Source: Haloferax elongans ATCC BAA-1513 | GTDB lineage: Archaea; Halobacteriota; Halobacteria; Halobacteriales; Haloferacaceae | DNA length: 64,000 bases | Assembly (NCBI RefSeq): GCF_000336755.1 | Contig: NZ_AOLK01000015.1 | Span: 405,509-469,508 of the forward strand | Reading direction: 5' to 3' | Shown here: one piece after another, positions 40,351-48,909 of the stretch | Layout: every line of letters begins with the position of its first letter | Numbering within the stretch: the first letter of the stretch is position 1 | Notes under the pieces: generated by a model | The model's input: only the letters and a program-made list of their open reading frames with translations | Database searches by the model: none | Told to the model about the DNA's origin: nothing | Made by a program: the position numbers and the translations under genes

Positions 40351-40752
40351 ATGGCGACGAACTCCCCTGCCGACTCGGACGGCCACCCAGAAGACCCGGC
40401 CGAGTTGCTGCCACCGACGAGCGTCCTGACGCTGGACGAGTATCTCGACATGCAGGCGGCCATCGGCGACCGGACGCGATTTACGCTCCTCTACCGGTTG
40501 GTCCACTTCGGCGAGCGGAGTCCGAAAGAACTGGAGGAGGCACTCGATATTCGAGCGAACAACCTCCACTATCACCTCCGGAAACTCGTCGACGCCGGAC
40601 TCGTCGAGAAACGAAAACGCTCTCGCGCCGACGAGGACGGTCTGTTCTCCTACTACCGCGCCACGTCGCTCGGGGAGGACATCCTTGAATACGGTGTCGA
40701 GGAACTCATTCGCCGCGAGCGCGACTACCGCGAGGCCTACTCGTCGGAGTGA
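40351..40752 (+). CDS. ArsR-like winged-helix regulator
   Basis: This 133-residue protein has an ArsR/HTH_20 winged helix from about residue 35: GDRTRFTLLYRLVHFGERSPKELEEALDIRANNLHYHLRKLVDAGLVEKRKRSRADEDGLFSYYRAT. The recognition helix is NNLHYHLRKL and the wing is KRKRSRADEDGLF. No metal-binding cysteines are present. Divergent orientation with the DUF7509-like gene suggests it controls that gene and itself. Confidence 0.85.
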   Translation: MATNSPADSDGHPEDPAELLPPTSVLTLDEYLDMQAAIGDRTRFTLLYRLVHFGERSPKELEEALDIRANNLHYHLRKLVDAGLVEKRKRSRADEDGLFSYYRATSLGEDILEYGVEELIRRERDYREAYSSE

Positions 40753-40848
40753 GCCGCGGCGAACACTGACGCCGACTCAAGTCACCCGCCGCCGCGGTAC
40801 CTGCCGCAGACACCGTCTATTTGTTACTTCGTCGCACACCCACAGGCG

Positions 40849-41238
40849 ATGTCAAATCTCCTTCCCGACGAGGCCCAAGCGAAGTTGGTGACGACGTGCC
40901 GGACCGCGGTCGGCGACAGTTTGCGGTCGCTCACGTACTTCAACCGCTTCGACTACGTGCAGGTCTACCTCCGCGACGACCTCGAACAGGAAGCCGACCT
41001 GAACTCCTTTATCGGCAACGAGTGGCACGACTTCAAGATGACCCAAGACGCCTACCGCGGGTCCGAACTCGGCGACTACGAGTACACGATTCGCGTGTTC
41101 GAAAACGGCTACCTCGTCCGTATCACGCTCGAAGACATCGGCGTGTTCGTCACGACCGACGGCATCTCGATGCAGGACTTCGAAGCTCTCGCCAGCGCGA
41201 CGACCGAGATTCTCGACGAGTGGGCGATAGCGGAGTGA
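40849..41238 (+). CDS. Conserved haloarchaeal protein of unknown function
   Basis: This 129-residue acidic protein has a helical start LLPDEAQAKLVTTCRTAVGDSLRSLTYF, a motif YVQVYLRDDLEQEADLNSFI, and a C-terminal sensory-like portion FENGYLVRITLEDIGVFVTTDGISM. It looks like a globular small domain. The pattern has been seen in haloarchaea (DUF7522-like) but I cannot confirm it. It converges on lhr with 4 nt between stops. Confidence 0.5.
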   Translation: MSNLLPDEAQAKLVTTCRTAVGDSLRSLTYFNRFDYVQVYLRDDLEQEADLNSFIGNEWHDFKMTQDAYRGSELGDYEYTIRVFENGYLVRITLEDIGVFVTTDGISMQDFEALASATTEILDEWAIAE

Positions 41239-41242
41239 GTCT

Positions 41243-44056
41243 TCAGTCCCAAAACGACTGCGTCCGGGCGTATTCACGCTCGCGTTCGAGGATGTCGCGG
41301 TAGAAGTCGTCCTCGTCCTCGCGGAGTTTGTTGATGATACGCGCCGCGTTGTGCGGGCCGACGCCGCGGGCCGCGAGCGCGACGACCGCTTTCCGGCCGT
41401 GTGCTTGCACCAGACTCGCCGAGCGATACGCTCGCTTCGTCAGACGCTCTTGTTCTTCGTCTTTCTCCTTGGCCCGTACCGCCTTCACCGCCTCGTCGTC
41501 CCACGGATTCAACGCGGCGATGCGTGTCGCACCGCACTCGGGGCACTTCGGCGGGTCGCGAACGCGCTTGACCGGTTTCTTCCGCGTCCAGTCCTTGCAG
41601 TGGAGGCATGCGAGCAACACGCGGTCGTTCTGGATGCGCTCTTTGACCGTCTGGATGACGCTGGCGTCGGCGTTTTCGGGGACGAGCAAGTCGGTTCCCG
41701 ACCCGCGTCCGCCGATTCCGATTGGCGTCGGTTCGCGGGCGACCACCAGTTCCACGTCGCCGTCGTGGATACGCCGGAGCAGTTCGACCGTTTCGCCGAC
41801 CGCGAGGTCCGTGTGGAACACCTCGCGAACCGCCTCGTCGTAGACTGGCGTGCCTTCGAGGGCCGCGAGGAGTCTGTCGCCGCCGAAGCGGCCCTTCCCC
41901 TGGTACCGTTTGAGCGTCCCGAATTTCGCGGCGACCTGTGCGAGCGTGAACTTCAGCGAGTCCGAGCGCTTGAGCGCGAGTTCGATGAGGGCTTCGACGT
42001 GCTCGGGGTCGGTCTCCCGAAGCACCTCGGCGAACGTCGTCGGACTTACCTTCCCCGGCACGTCGAACTCGACGCGGTAGGGGTCGACCTCCATCCCGAC
42101 CGACGACCCGGTTCGCTGGCCGACGAGCGCCGACAGAAGGCGGCCGAGCGTCTCGTTCACGCGGTGGCCGTAACAAGTGTTGAGCGTCACTTGTCGGGGC
42201 GAGCCTTCGAGGACGAGTCTGTCGGCGGTCGGTATCGGTGCGTCCGTCTCGACCTGTCGTTCGATGGGGCCGAGCGCAGAGGAGACGGTTTCGGCGTCTG
42301 TCGGGTACTGCGTGGTGATGTCGCGTGCGACCCCCTCGCGGTCTGCCCCCGACTCGAACTGCGGGGCGGCCACGTCTCGAAGTTCGCCGACCTCCCCGGC
42401 GACTGCGGCAGGAACCGGAATCTCCGAGCCGACCCACGACGGGACTTCGCCGCCGGGGTCTTCGATTGGCGAGACGTTCACCCGCGCTTCCTCGTCGTCC
42501 ACGTCGTTGACGCGCCACATCTCGCCGCGCTGGATGAACGTCGCACCCGGCGTGGCGAAGTTGAGGACGAACTTCTCGTCGAGCGTCCCGATTTGCCGCC
42601 GCGAGGAGATGTCGTGGACCTCGTAGGTCTCCTCGTCGGGAATCATCGAGAGATTCGCGTAGAAGTACTGCCACGTCCCGCTGGACTTTTCGAGGAGGTC
42701 CTTTTCCTCTTCGACCCAGAGCAGTCGGTTCTGCGAGAGTTCGCGAACGATTCCGCGGAAGTCGTCCTCCGAGAGGTCGCGGAAGGGGTACGCCCGAGTA
42801 ACGATTTCGTACGCCCGCCGGGCCGACACGTCGCCGTAATCCATGACGATGCCGACGATTTGGTTCGCGACGGTGTCGAGACTCCCGTGGTGGACGCGAG
42901 CGGGTTCGACCTCGCCAGATTCGGCGCGGCGGGCGATAGCCAGCGCTTCGAGCGTGTCGTCCGGGTGGTCGGTGACGATGGTGCCACGGGAGACGACCCC
43001 GAGGCGGTGGCCCGCCCGCCCGACTCGCTGGAGCAGGCGGGCGACCTCGCGCGGACTGTTGTACTGGACGACGTGGTCCACGCGCCCCACGTCGATGCCG
43101 AGTTCCATCGACGACGTACAGATGAGCGCGTCCAACTCGCCTGCTTTGAATCGGTCCTCAACGTCGATTCGCACGTCCTTCGACAGCGACCCGTGGTGGA
43201 CCTCGATGGGGTCGTCGAGTGCCTTGAACCGCGACCCGAGCGCTTCGGCCGTCTGGCGGGTGTTGACGAAGACGAGCACCGATTCGTGGCTTCGGACGAT
43301 GTCGCGTATCGTTCGGACGTGACTCGCTATCTCGGGGTCCGTGGCGAGTTTCCCTGCCAGTCGCTCGTCCTCGTTCGTCACCTGCGGCCGCACGACTTCG
43401 AACTCCACGCGATTGTCCACGTCCACTTCGATAATCTCGAAGTCTCGGTCTCCGGTAAGGAATCGACCGACCTCTGCTGGCGAGCCAACAGTCGCCGAGA
43501 GACCGATTCGCTGGAACGACCCGGCGAGTTCCCGAAGGCGCTCCAAACCGATGGTCAACTGCGCGCCGCGCTTGGCCGACGCGAGTTCGTGAACCTCGTC
43601 GACGACGACGTGTTCCACGTCCGAAAGCGCCGTTCTGAGCTTCTTCCCGGTCAACATCGCTTGCAGGGTCTCGGGCGTCGTCACCAGCACGTCCGGCGGG
43701 TCGTTGGCCTGCTTTTGGCGCTGGTACTGCGTGGTGTCGCCGTGGCGAACGTCGATGTCGATTCCGAGGTGCTCGCCCCACCAGTCGAGGCGCTGGCGCA
43801 TGTCGCGGTTCAGCGCCCGAAGCGGCGTGATGTACAGTGCCGAGATTCCGAATCGCTCGTCGGCGTCGGCGATGGCCGAAAAGACTGGCAACATGGCCGT
43901 CTCGGTCTTGCCGGTCCCGGTCGGTGCGATGATGAGGCCGTTCTTTCCGGCGGCGAGCGGGGGTATCGCCCGGCGCTGTGGCTCCGTCGGTGTCGTGAAT
44001 CCGCGCTCCGAGAGGGCGTCGCGGACGGGTTGCGAGAGCCTCGTAAAGGCGTCCAT
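41243..44056 (-). CDS. lhr: Lhr-type ATP-dependent DNA helicase
   Basis: This 937-residue SF2 helicase has Walker A GLIIAPTGTGKTETAMLP, the DEVH box HVVVDEVHELASAKRG, motif III SATVG, motif IV FVNTRQTAEALG, and VGRAGHRLG (motif VI), then a winged helix and the Lhr-core beta-barrel with YGHRVNETLGRLLSALV. A C-terminal zinc motif is visible: ACLHCKDWTRKKPVKRVRDPPKCPECGATR (two CxxC pairs). Lhr unwinds DNA forks and is implicated in repair. The ATG at 44056 is preferred to 44080. It lies downstream of the tandem membrane-protein pair; its promoter is in the divergent space before 44171. Confidence 0.9.
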   Translation of the reverse strand: MDAFTRLSQPVRDALSERGFTTPTEPQRRAIPPLAAGKNGLIIAPTGTGKTETAMLPVFSAIADADERFGISALYITPLRALNRDMRQRLDWWGEHLGIDIDVRHGDTTQYQRQKQANDPPDVLVTTPETLQAMLTGKKLRTALSDVEHVVVDEVHELASAKRGAQLTIGLERLRELAGSFQRIGLSATVGSPAEVGRFLTGDRDFEIIEVDVDNRVEFEVVRPQVTNEDERLAGKLATDPEIASHVRTIRDIVRSHESVLVFVNTRQTAEALGSRFKALDDPIEVHHGSLSKDVRIDVEDRFKAGELDALICTSSMELGIDVGRVDHVVQYNSPREVARLLQRVGRAGHRLGVVSRGTIVTDHPDDTLEALAIARRAESGEVEPARVHHGSLDTVANQIVGIVMDYGDVSARRAYEIVTRAYPFRDLSEDDFRGIVRELSQNRLLWVEEEKDLLEKSSGTWQYFYANLSMIPDEETYEVHDISSRRQIGTLDEKFVLNFATPGATFIQRGEMWRVNDVDDEEARVNVSPIEDPGGEVPSWVGSEIPVPAAVAGEVGELRDVAAPQFESGADREGVARDITTQYPTDAETVSSALGPIERQVETDAPIPTADRLVLEGSPRQVTLNTCYGHRVNETLGRLLSALVGQRTGSSVGMEVDPYRVEFDVPGKVSPTTFAEVLRETDPEHVEALIELALKRSDSLKFTLAQVAAKFGTLKRYQGKGRFGGDRLLAALEGTPVYDEAVREVFHTDLAVGETVELLRRIHDGDVELVVAREPTPIGIGGRGSGTDLLVPENADASVIQTVKERIQNDRVLLACLHCKDWTRKKPVKRVRDPPKCPECGATRIAALNPWDDEAVKAVRAKEKDEEQERLTKRAYRSASLVQAHGRKAVVALAARGVGPHNAARIINKLREDEDDFYRDILEREREYARTQSFWD

Positions 44057-44170
44057 TCCAGCGGCCTCGCCGTCTGGCATCGCCCGAGGTTACGGGTGAA
44101 CGCGATTAAACGCACCGCTCGGGGTGGTCGTCTCCGGCAGATTCATGTCGAATGTGAGTGAAGTTCGGCC

Positions 44171-44449
44171 GTGTCCCCGAATCGCGTCTATTGGCTCTCG
44201 TTCGTGTGCTTCGGCCTCGCCGCAGCAGCCAGTGCTGGCGTGAAAATCGCCCACGGGGCGACCGACATCGCGACGCTCGTTTCGGCCCTCGGAGGGACCG
44301 TCCTCGTCGCTGTCGCGGTGGTCGCGCTGACGAATCCCGAGCGTGCCGACGGCCCAACGGAATGGGGGCCGCTCGTCTATCTCGTCGCGGGGAGTGCAGC
44401 CCTCTACGCCGGAATACATGCGTGGGAGCTTGTTTCGGTGGTCGTCTGA
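44171..44449 (+). CDS. 92-residue membrane protein, paralogue A
   Basis: The protein starts at a GTG: MSPNRVYWLSFVCFGLA, and has two or three hydrophobic helices (about 7-25, 38-52, 68-90). It aligns from end to end with the next gene product, both of 92 residues, the start signature being M-[ST]-P-x-R-x-[YF]-W-L-S. Overall identity is low, so the duplication is old. Function unknown. Its stop TGA is followed 1 nt later by an in-frame GTG of the downstream gene; the two are one unit. Confidence 0.55.
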   Translation: MSPNRVYWLSFVCFGLAAAASAGVKIAHGATDIATLVSALGGTVLVAVAVVALTNPERADGPTEWGPLVYLVAGSAALYAGIHAWELVSVVV

Positions 44450-44483
44450 TGTGGTCGCCACGCGCCGAGGGTGGGGTACCACT

Positions 44484-44762
44484 GTGACCCCGGAACGGAC
44501 GTTCTGGCTATCGCAGGCAGGGTTCACTGCCGGGAACCTGCTTATCGTGCTCGGCACCCAGCGAGACGACCTCGCGGCGTGGCAACTGGTCTTCGCCGCA
44601 GTGCTTGTGCTTTCGAGTCTCTGGTTCGTCGTCTATGCTGTTCGGGAACGAGAGAAAGGCGTTCCAGCGTTCTTCTTCGAGTGGACCGGCTGGCAGCGAC
44701 TCGCTCGCGTGACGGCCGGTTCTGTGTTTGTCCTCGGTACTCTCACGTTCGCCTTCGCGTAG
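44484..44762 (+). CDS. 92-residue membrane protein, paralogue B
   Basis: Start GTG 44484 gives MTPERTFWLSQAGFTAGNLL and 92 residues with three hydrophobic segments (about 8-25, 34-52, 70-92), matching the paralogue upstream. A GTG at 44451 would add 11 residues not found in the partner, so it is not chosen. The protein has a charged loop VREREKGVPAFFFEW. It is convergent with rpe. Role unknown. Confidence 0.55.
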   Translation: MTPERTFWLSQAGFTAGNLLIVLGTQRDDLAAWQLVFAAVLVLSSLWFVVYAVREREKGVPAFFFEWTGWQRLARVTAGSVFVLGTLTFAFA

Positions 44763-44812
44763 GCGCGTCAGAAAACGGAGACCGTGTTTGGCGACCCTGA
44801 CAACTGCTCCGC

Positions 44813-45595
44813 TCAGACGTTCCGATAGTCACCCAACCGCGTCCCATCGAGCAGGTACGCCTCCCCATCTACCAGCCCGTCCGGCAGGAACGGCGAGAGA
44901 AACTCCTGCCCGGGGACGTTGACCCACGTTCCCCCGGAGGTGTTGTTGAACGCCGGGAACACGACCAATTCGGGGTCGTGCCACTCCAACTCCGATACGT
45001 CCACGTCGAAGTGGTCGGCAAAGACCTCCGCCGCGAGCGACCCACGAAGCCAGACGCGCTCTTTTCGCCCGCCGCCAACTTCGTCTTCGAGTCTGACTGC
45101 CGGGTGTTCGTGCGCCGAGCAGACGATATCGGCCGCCAGCACCTCTCGCGAGGGCCACGTATGGCCGTGGCAAAACCCAACGTCGCCAAGCCGGACGCCG
45201 GAGCCGTCGGTCACCTCTACTCGGTCGCCGAAAAAGTCCGCGAGCCCGCCGTCGTGGTTGCCGGGAACGAGCGTCATCTCCGCGTGGTCGGTCACGGCCT
45301 CCACGAGGTCAGTCAGCTCCTCGGCTTCGTCGCCCTTCGGACCGGAAATTCGGTGTCCGAGGTCGCCGAGGACGACCAATCGGTCGGCGTCGGTCCGGTC
45401 GAGAAGCGACAGCAGTCGCTCGCGGCGAACGTCGGTGTTCGACGGGAGTTCGACGCCGCGTTCGTATCGCAGACCCGCCTCGATACCGGCGTGGTAGTCG
45501 GCGACGACGAGCGACCGCTCGGGGAAGTCCCGGCGTGTCGTTCGTGCGACCGCCGCGGGATGGCCGGGAATCGGTTCGACGAGTGGGTCGGTCAC
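44813..45595 (-). CDS. rpe: RPA-associated calcineurin-like phosphoesterase
   Basis: This 260-residue metallophosphoesterase shows the catalytic metal motifs: ADYHAG (Asp-His), VVLGDLGHRI, LVPGNHDGGLA, and GFCHGHTWPS with the last His pair; C-terminal VFPAFNNTSGGTWVN completes the family. In Haloferax volcanii the third gene of the rpa1-rpap1-rpe operon encodes such a protein (COG1407), and the context here (4 nt after rpap1) is the same. Activity on DNA or nucleotides is likely, not proven. Confidence 0.9.
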   Translation of the reverse strand: MTDPLVEPIPGHPAAVARTTRRDFPERSLVVADYHAGIEAGLRYERGVELPSNTDVRRERLLSLLDRTDADRLVVLGDLGHRISGPKGDEAEELTDLVEAVTDHAEMTLVPGNHDGGLADFFGDRVEVTDGSGVRLGDVGFCHGHTWPSREVLAADIVCSAHEHPAVRLEDEVGGGRKERVWLRGSLAAEVFADHFDVDVSELEWHDPELVVFPAFNNTSGGTWVNVPGQEFLSPFLPDGLVDGEAYLLDGTRLGDYRNV

Positions 45596-45599
45596 GCCC

Positions 45600-47516
45600 T
45601 CAGATTGCCTTCAGGACGTCTTCCTTCGGTTCGTAGCAGCGACCGCCGAGAAGTGCCTCCTCGATGGCATCGTCGACTGCGGCCGCGTCCACGCCGTACT
45701 CGTCCACGACGGAGTCGACGACTGCGTCGCGTGCAGCGCCGTCACCATCGTCGAGGCCCTCCATCGCCTCCACAACGACCGCTTCGAGGTTCACGTCCTC
45801 GGCAGCGACGTCCGGTTCGTCCGATTCCGCTGCTGGTTCGGGGTCCGATTCAGCCGCGGGTTCCGTCTCCGCGTCTGCTTCTGGTTCAGGTTCAGGTTCG
45901 GACTCCGACTCGACATCGAGCGCCGGTTCGTCGCTAGCCGGTTCGGTGTCTGCCGCCGGTTCATCTGCGGCTTCCGCTTCGAGCTCGTCTGCGTCGGGCA
46001 CGTCGATGTCTGCCTCGCCAGCGGGGTCGACCTCCGCACCGCTCGTGAACTCGGTTCCGAACTCGGATTCGATTTCTTCGCGCTCTTCCTCGTCGAGTTC
46101 GTACATCCCGTTCGGGTCGGCCGCGTCGGTTGCACCGGTCGCGTCGGCCGTGCTGGCTGTGTCGTCGTCAGTCGAATCTGGTTCGTCTCCGAAGTCACCG
46201 AGCTCTCCATCGGTCGACTCGGACCCGTCGTCGAAGTCGCCGAGCGTTCCGCTTTCGGTGTCGTCGAAGTCACCCAACTCACCCGATTCGGCCGTCGAAT
46301 CGCCGAAGTCACCGAGGTCGTCGGCCGTGTCCAGCGACGGCTCAGCGTCGGCTTCAGCATCCAGCGATGGCTCGGAGCCGGGTTCGGATTCGATATCAGG
46401 TTCTGATTCGGATTCGATGTCAGGCTCTGGCTCGGAGTCGATGGCGGATTCCGACTCTGGTTCGGACACAGGGTCGGCTTCAGGCTCCGACTCCAGTTCC
46501 GGTTCTGGCTCAGGCTCAGATTCAATCTCCGGTTCAGGTTCAGATTCTGGCTCTGGTTCAGTCTCGGGCTCCGAAGTGTCGGATTCGAGGTCGAGTTCCG
46601 ACTCTGACGGTGTCGAGTCCGAGCCGGGCGAATCAGCCGAGTCAGCCGAGTCGACCGACGCTTCGGCAGCAATCGGCTCAGACTCGGTTGGCGTCTCGGC
46701 CGGTTCTTCGGCCGCGTCCGTCTCCGGAGCGTGGTCGGCGTCTGTCTCTTCGACCGACTCCTCGATAGCGACGGCATCGGCAGGTTCGAGGTCGAGTTCC
46801 GGCAGCGTGCCGAGCGTCACGTCGCCGGGTTCGTCTGGCGAGACGGTGAGCTGGTCGACTTCCGTTCGGTCGCCCGTGACGAGTTCGAGCGTCTGGACGG
46901 CGAGCGTCCGCATGGCTTCGAGGTACCGGCGGGTCGTCCCGTAGTGGTCGATTGCACGCGGGATGCCGGCGGCCAGCGTCGGGTCGACACCGCGGGCTTC
47001 CAGCGCTGTCTGGAGGTTCTCACCGCGGTAGGGCATCGAGAGCGCCTCGTCGAAGACGGCGATGCGTTCGAGTGTCGCTTCGGCCGCGGAGACGACCCAA
47101 CGGTCCCGAACGTCGGCGTCAACGTCGTTGACGCTCTCCGGTCGAATCGACGTGAAGACCACGTCGGAGTCGTCCGGCTCGTAGGTTCGCGCCTTGCCGG
47201 TGAGTGCGACGAACGCGGGGGGCTTGGTCTGGTCGAGGAACGCCATCGCCTCGGGCTGGTACTGTCCGGCGTAGGTGACGAACACGCCCGTCGGGTCAGC
47301 GAAGCGGCCGCGAAGGACCTCGTCGTTGACGGGTTCGACTTCCGTGAGGACGCCCGCAACGAACGTCCGGTTGAGGCGCGCGCCCGTCGGCGTGACAACG
47401 TAGTTCGGGGCACGCTCTTCGTCGCTCTCGGAGTACGACAGCGACGCGTCGTCGAACTCGGCGGCGAAGACGCGGTAGGCGACTTCGCGCGTTCCGACGA
47501 CTGGTGAGGAGCTCAT
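45600..47516 (-). CDS. rpap1: RPA-associated protein RPAP1 (COG3390)
   Basis: This 638-residue protein has a globular N-terminal region of about 250 residues with an OB-like beta pattern (VGTREVAYRVFAAEFDDASLSY, LNRTFVAGVLTEVEPV, FVTYAGQYQPEAMAFLDQT, ALTGKARTYEPDDSDVVFTS), a long acidic linker (about 260-570) rich in Ser/Glu/Pro/Asp, with SEPEPE, DSADSADS and DFDDxxS repeats, and a C-terminal domain of about 65 residues (VNLEAVVVEAMEGLDDGDGAARDAV..CYEPKEDVLKAI) that looks like a winged helix. It binds RPA1 in Haloferax. Overlap ATGA with rpa1 upstream confirms coupling. Confidence 0.9.
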   Translation of the reverse strand: MSSSPVVGTREVAYRVFAAEFDDASLSYSESDEERAPNYVVTPTGARLNRTFVAGVLTEVEPVNDEVLRGRFADPTGVFVTYAGQYQPEAMAFLDQTKPPAFVALTGKARTYEPDDSDVVFTSIRPESVNDVDADVRDRWVVSAAEATLERIAVFDEALSMPYRGENLQTALEARGVDPTLAAGIPRAIDHYGTTRRYLEAMRTLAVQTLELVTGDRTEVDQLTVSPDEPGDVTLGTLPELDLEPADAVAIEESVEETDADHAPETDAAEEPAETPTESEPIAAEASVDSADSADSPGSDSTPSESELDLESDTSEPETEPEPESEPEPEIESEPEPEPELESEPEADPVSEPESESAIDSEPEPDIESESEPDIESEPGSEPSLDAEADAEPSLDTADDLGDFGDSTAESGELGDFDDTESGTLGDFDDGSESTDGELGDFGDEPDSTDDDTASTADATGATDAADPNGMYELDEEEREEIESEFGTEFTSGAEVDPAGEADIDVPDADELEAEAADEPAADTEPASDEPALDVESESEPEPEPEADAETEPAAESDPEPAAESDEPDVAAEDVNLEAVVVEAMEGLDDGDGAARDAVVDSVVDEYGVDAAAVDDAIEEALLGGRCYEPKEDVLKAI

Positions 47517-48793
47517 GCGCCCACCTCCGTGAGGAGGGCCGCGGCACGTTCAGCCGGGTCGTCGTCAGTCTCTTCGAACTCGTCGGCTTCGAGGTTCGCG
47601 CCGTACTCGTCCACAGAGAGGTTCCCGCGAACGCGGTACTCGCGGCCGACGAGCGTGTCGGCGATGTCGTCGGCGACGACTTCCTTGTCCATCGCCTCTC
47701 GCGCTTGGGCCATCGCGTCTTCCATCGTCCCGCCGTAGACTGCTTCGGTCAGGTCGCGGTCGAGGATAGCCGTCACGGTTCCCGTGCCGTCGTCGAGAAT
47801 CGCCTTGACGCGCATGTCGTCCTCGCCGTCGACATCGCCGTGTTGGCGACACTGGCCGTTCTGGAGGACGCGACTACAGTCGGAACAGCGTTCGATGAGT
47901 CCCGACCCGTCGCGTACTTCGAGGACGTTGCCGAGGAGTTCGATGTCGAAGACGCCGCCTGCGTCGACCGCCTCGCCGATTTTGAGGCGCGGCGCGGAGT
48001 CGGAGACTTCCACAGCGTCGTCGAGCACTTCGACGGTCGTGAACTCCGAGAGGTTCACTTGCGGGACTCCGCGGAACTCGCGGACGTACACGTCCGAGAG
48101 GCGAAGGCTTGCACCTTCTTTCAGGTCCGGGCGCGGTGCCCAATCGGTGAAGGGGAGTCGCCCGGTTTCGTCGGCGAGGACGCCAGAGAGGATAGTCGTC
48201 TCACCGTCGCGGCCGTCGATAGTCCGCGATTCGACTTCGAGCACGCGCGTCTCGACGACCCGGCCGCGGTCGCCAGCCTGCAGGTCGATGAGGTCGGCAT
48301 CGCCGCCGATTTGGTCGTCGTAGGGCGTCTCGACCGGTTCAGATTCGACCGCGACGGTCGATGCTGCGCCGATGTTTAATTCAGGTTTGCCGTCCCACTC
48401 TCGGACGCCAGCGTTGCCGATAGTGACGGAGTCCCCGGGTTCGAATCCGAAATCCTGCCACGCGGTGTAGGAGATTGTCCCGGAGCCGTCGGCGAGTTTC
48501 CCCTCGTGAATCGTCTGGGATTCGCCCTGGTAGACGATAGAGCGCGTACCAACCGTTAGGACGCGGACAGTCACCGAGACGTTGCCGCCGTTGGGTTCGA
48601 TGTCGGCGATGCGCTTGGCCGACGGCGGAGCATCACTGCTCGACGAGCTTCCACCGTGTTTTCGTCGGACGCTCTGTTTCGCTTCGTCCAGCGGGACGCT
48701 GTACTGCAAGAGGTTCTGCAAGTCGCTTTTGACCTCCTCTTTGTCGACACCGAGGGCGGAGGCAAGCTCCTCGGCATGGTGATCGAGTTCCAT
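47513..48793 (-). CDS. rpa1: Replication protein A, RPA1, three OB folds and zinc finger
   Basis: This 426-residue single-stranded-DNA-binding protein has a helical N-terminus, three OB folds (about 70-170, 180-275, 285-400), and a C-x2-C-x8-C-x2-H zinc finger CSDCSRVLQNGQCRQH starting near residue 301 in the third fold. It coats ssDNA in replication and repair. The ATG at 48793 is chosen because the TATA element CTTTTTATTG lies about 23-32 nt upstream; an ATG at 48814 would sit in the promoter. Its operon continues with rpap1 and rpe, as in Haloferax volcanii. Confidence 0.93.
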   Translation of the reverse strand: MELDHHAEELASALGVDKEEVKSDLQNLLQYSVPLDEAKQSVRRKHGGSSSSSDAPPSAKRIADIEPNGGNVSVTVRVLTVGTRSIVYQGESQTIHEGKLADGSGTISYTAWQDFGFEPGDSVTIGNAGVREWDGKPELNIGAASTVAVESEPVETPYDDQIGGDADLIDLQAGDRGRVVETRVLEVESRTIDGRDGETTILSGVLADETGRLPFTDWAPRPDLKEGASLRLSDVYVREFRGVPQVNLSEFTTVEVLDDAVEVSDSAPRLKIGEAVDAGGVFDIELLGNVLEVRDGSGLIERCSDCSRVLQNGQCRQHGDVDGEDDMRVKAILDDGTGTVTAILDRDLTEAVYGGTMEDAMAQAREAMDKEVVADDIADTLVGREYRVRGNLSVDEYGANLEADEFEETDDDPAERAAALLTEVGA

Positions 48794-48815
48794 CGGTGAG
48801 GGCTTCGCCCCCATT

Positions 48816-48825
48816 CAATAAAAAG
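48816..48825 (-). promoter_or_regulatory. TATA box of the rpa1-rpap1-rpe operon
   Basis: CTTTTTATTG on the minus strand, 23-32 nt before the ATG at 48793, gives a leaderless operon mRNA. A separate element serves the divergent SPYQ-repeat gene. Confidence 0.65.
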
Positions 48826-48909
48826 GATTGCCGGGCCGCCAACTCGACTGCGAACCCGGGTCGCCTACGGGAGCGAATCACTAAGTGTTCGCGTGTCAGT
48901 TGCATTCGT

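Noticed and set aside
41351-44161. 936-codon plus-strand frame opposite lhr
   Set aside because: The helicase on the minus strand has all its motifs in order; the plus frame is rich in Arg/Val/Glu with no domain resemblance.
45664-46944. 426-codon Ser-rich frame on the plus strand opposite rpap1
   Set aside because: Composition SDSGSGSD mirrors the acidic repeats of RPAP1; no promoter or start context, and rpap1 is fixed by its operon position.
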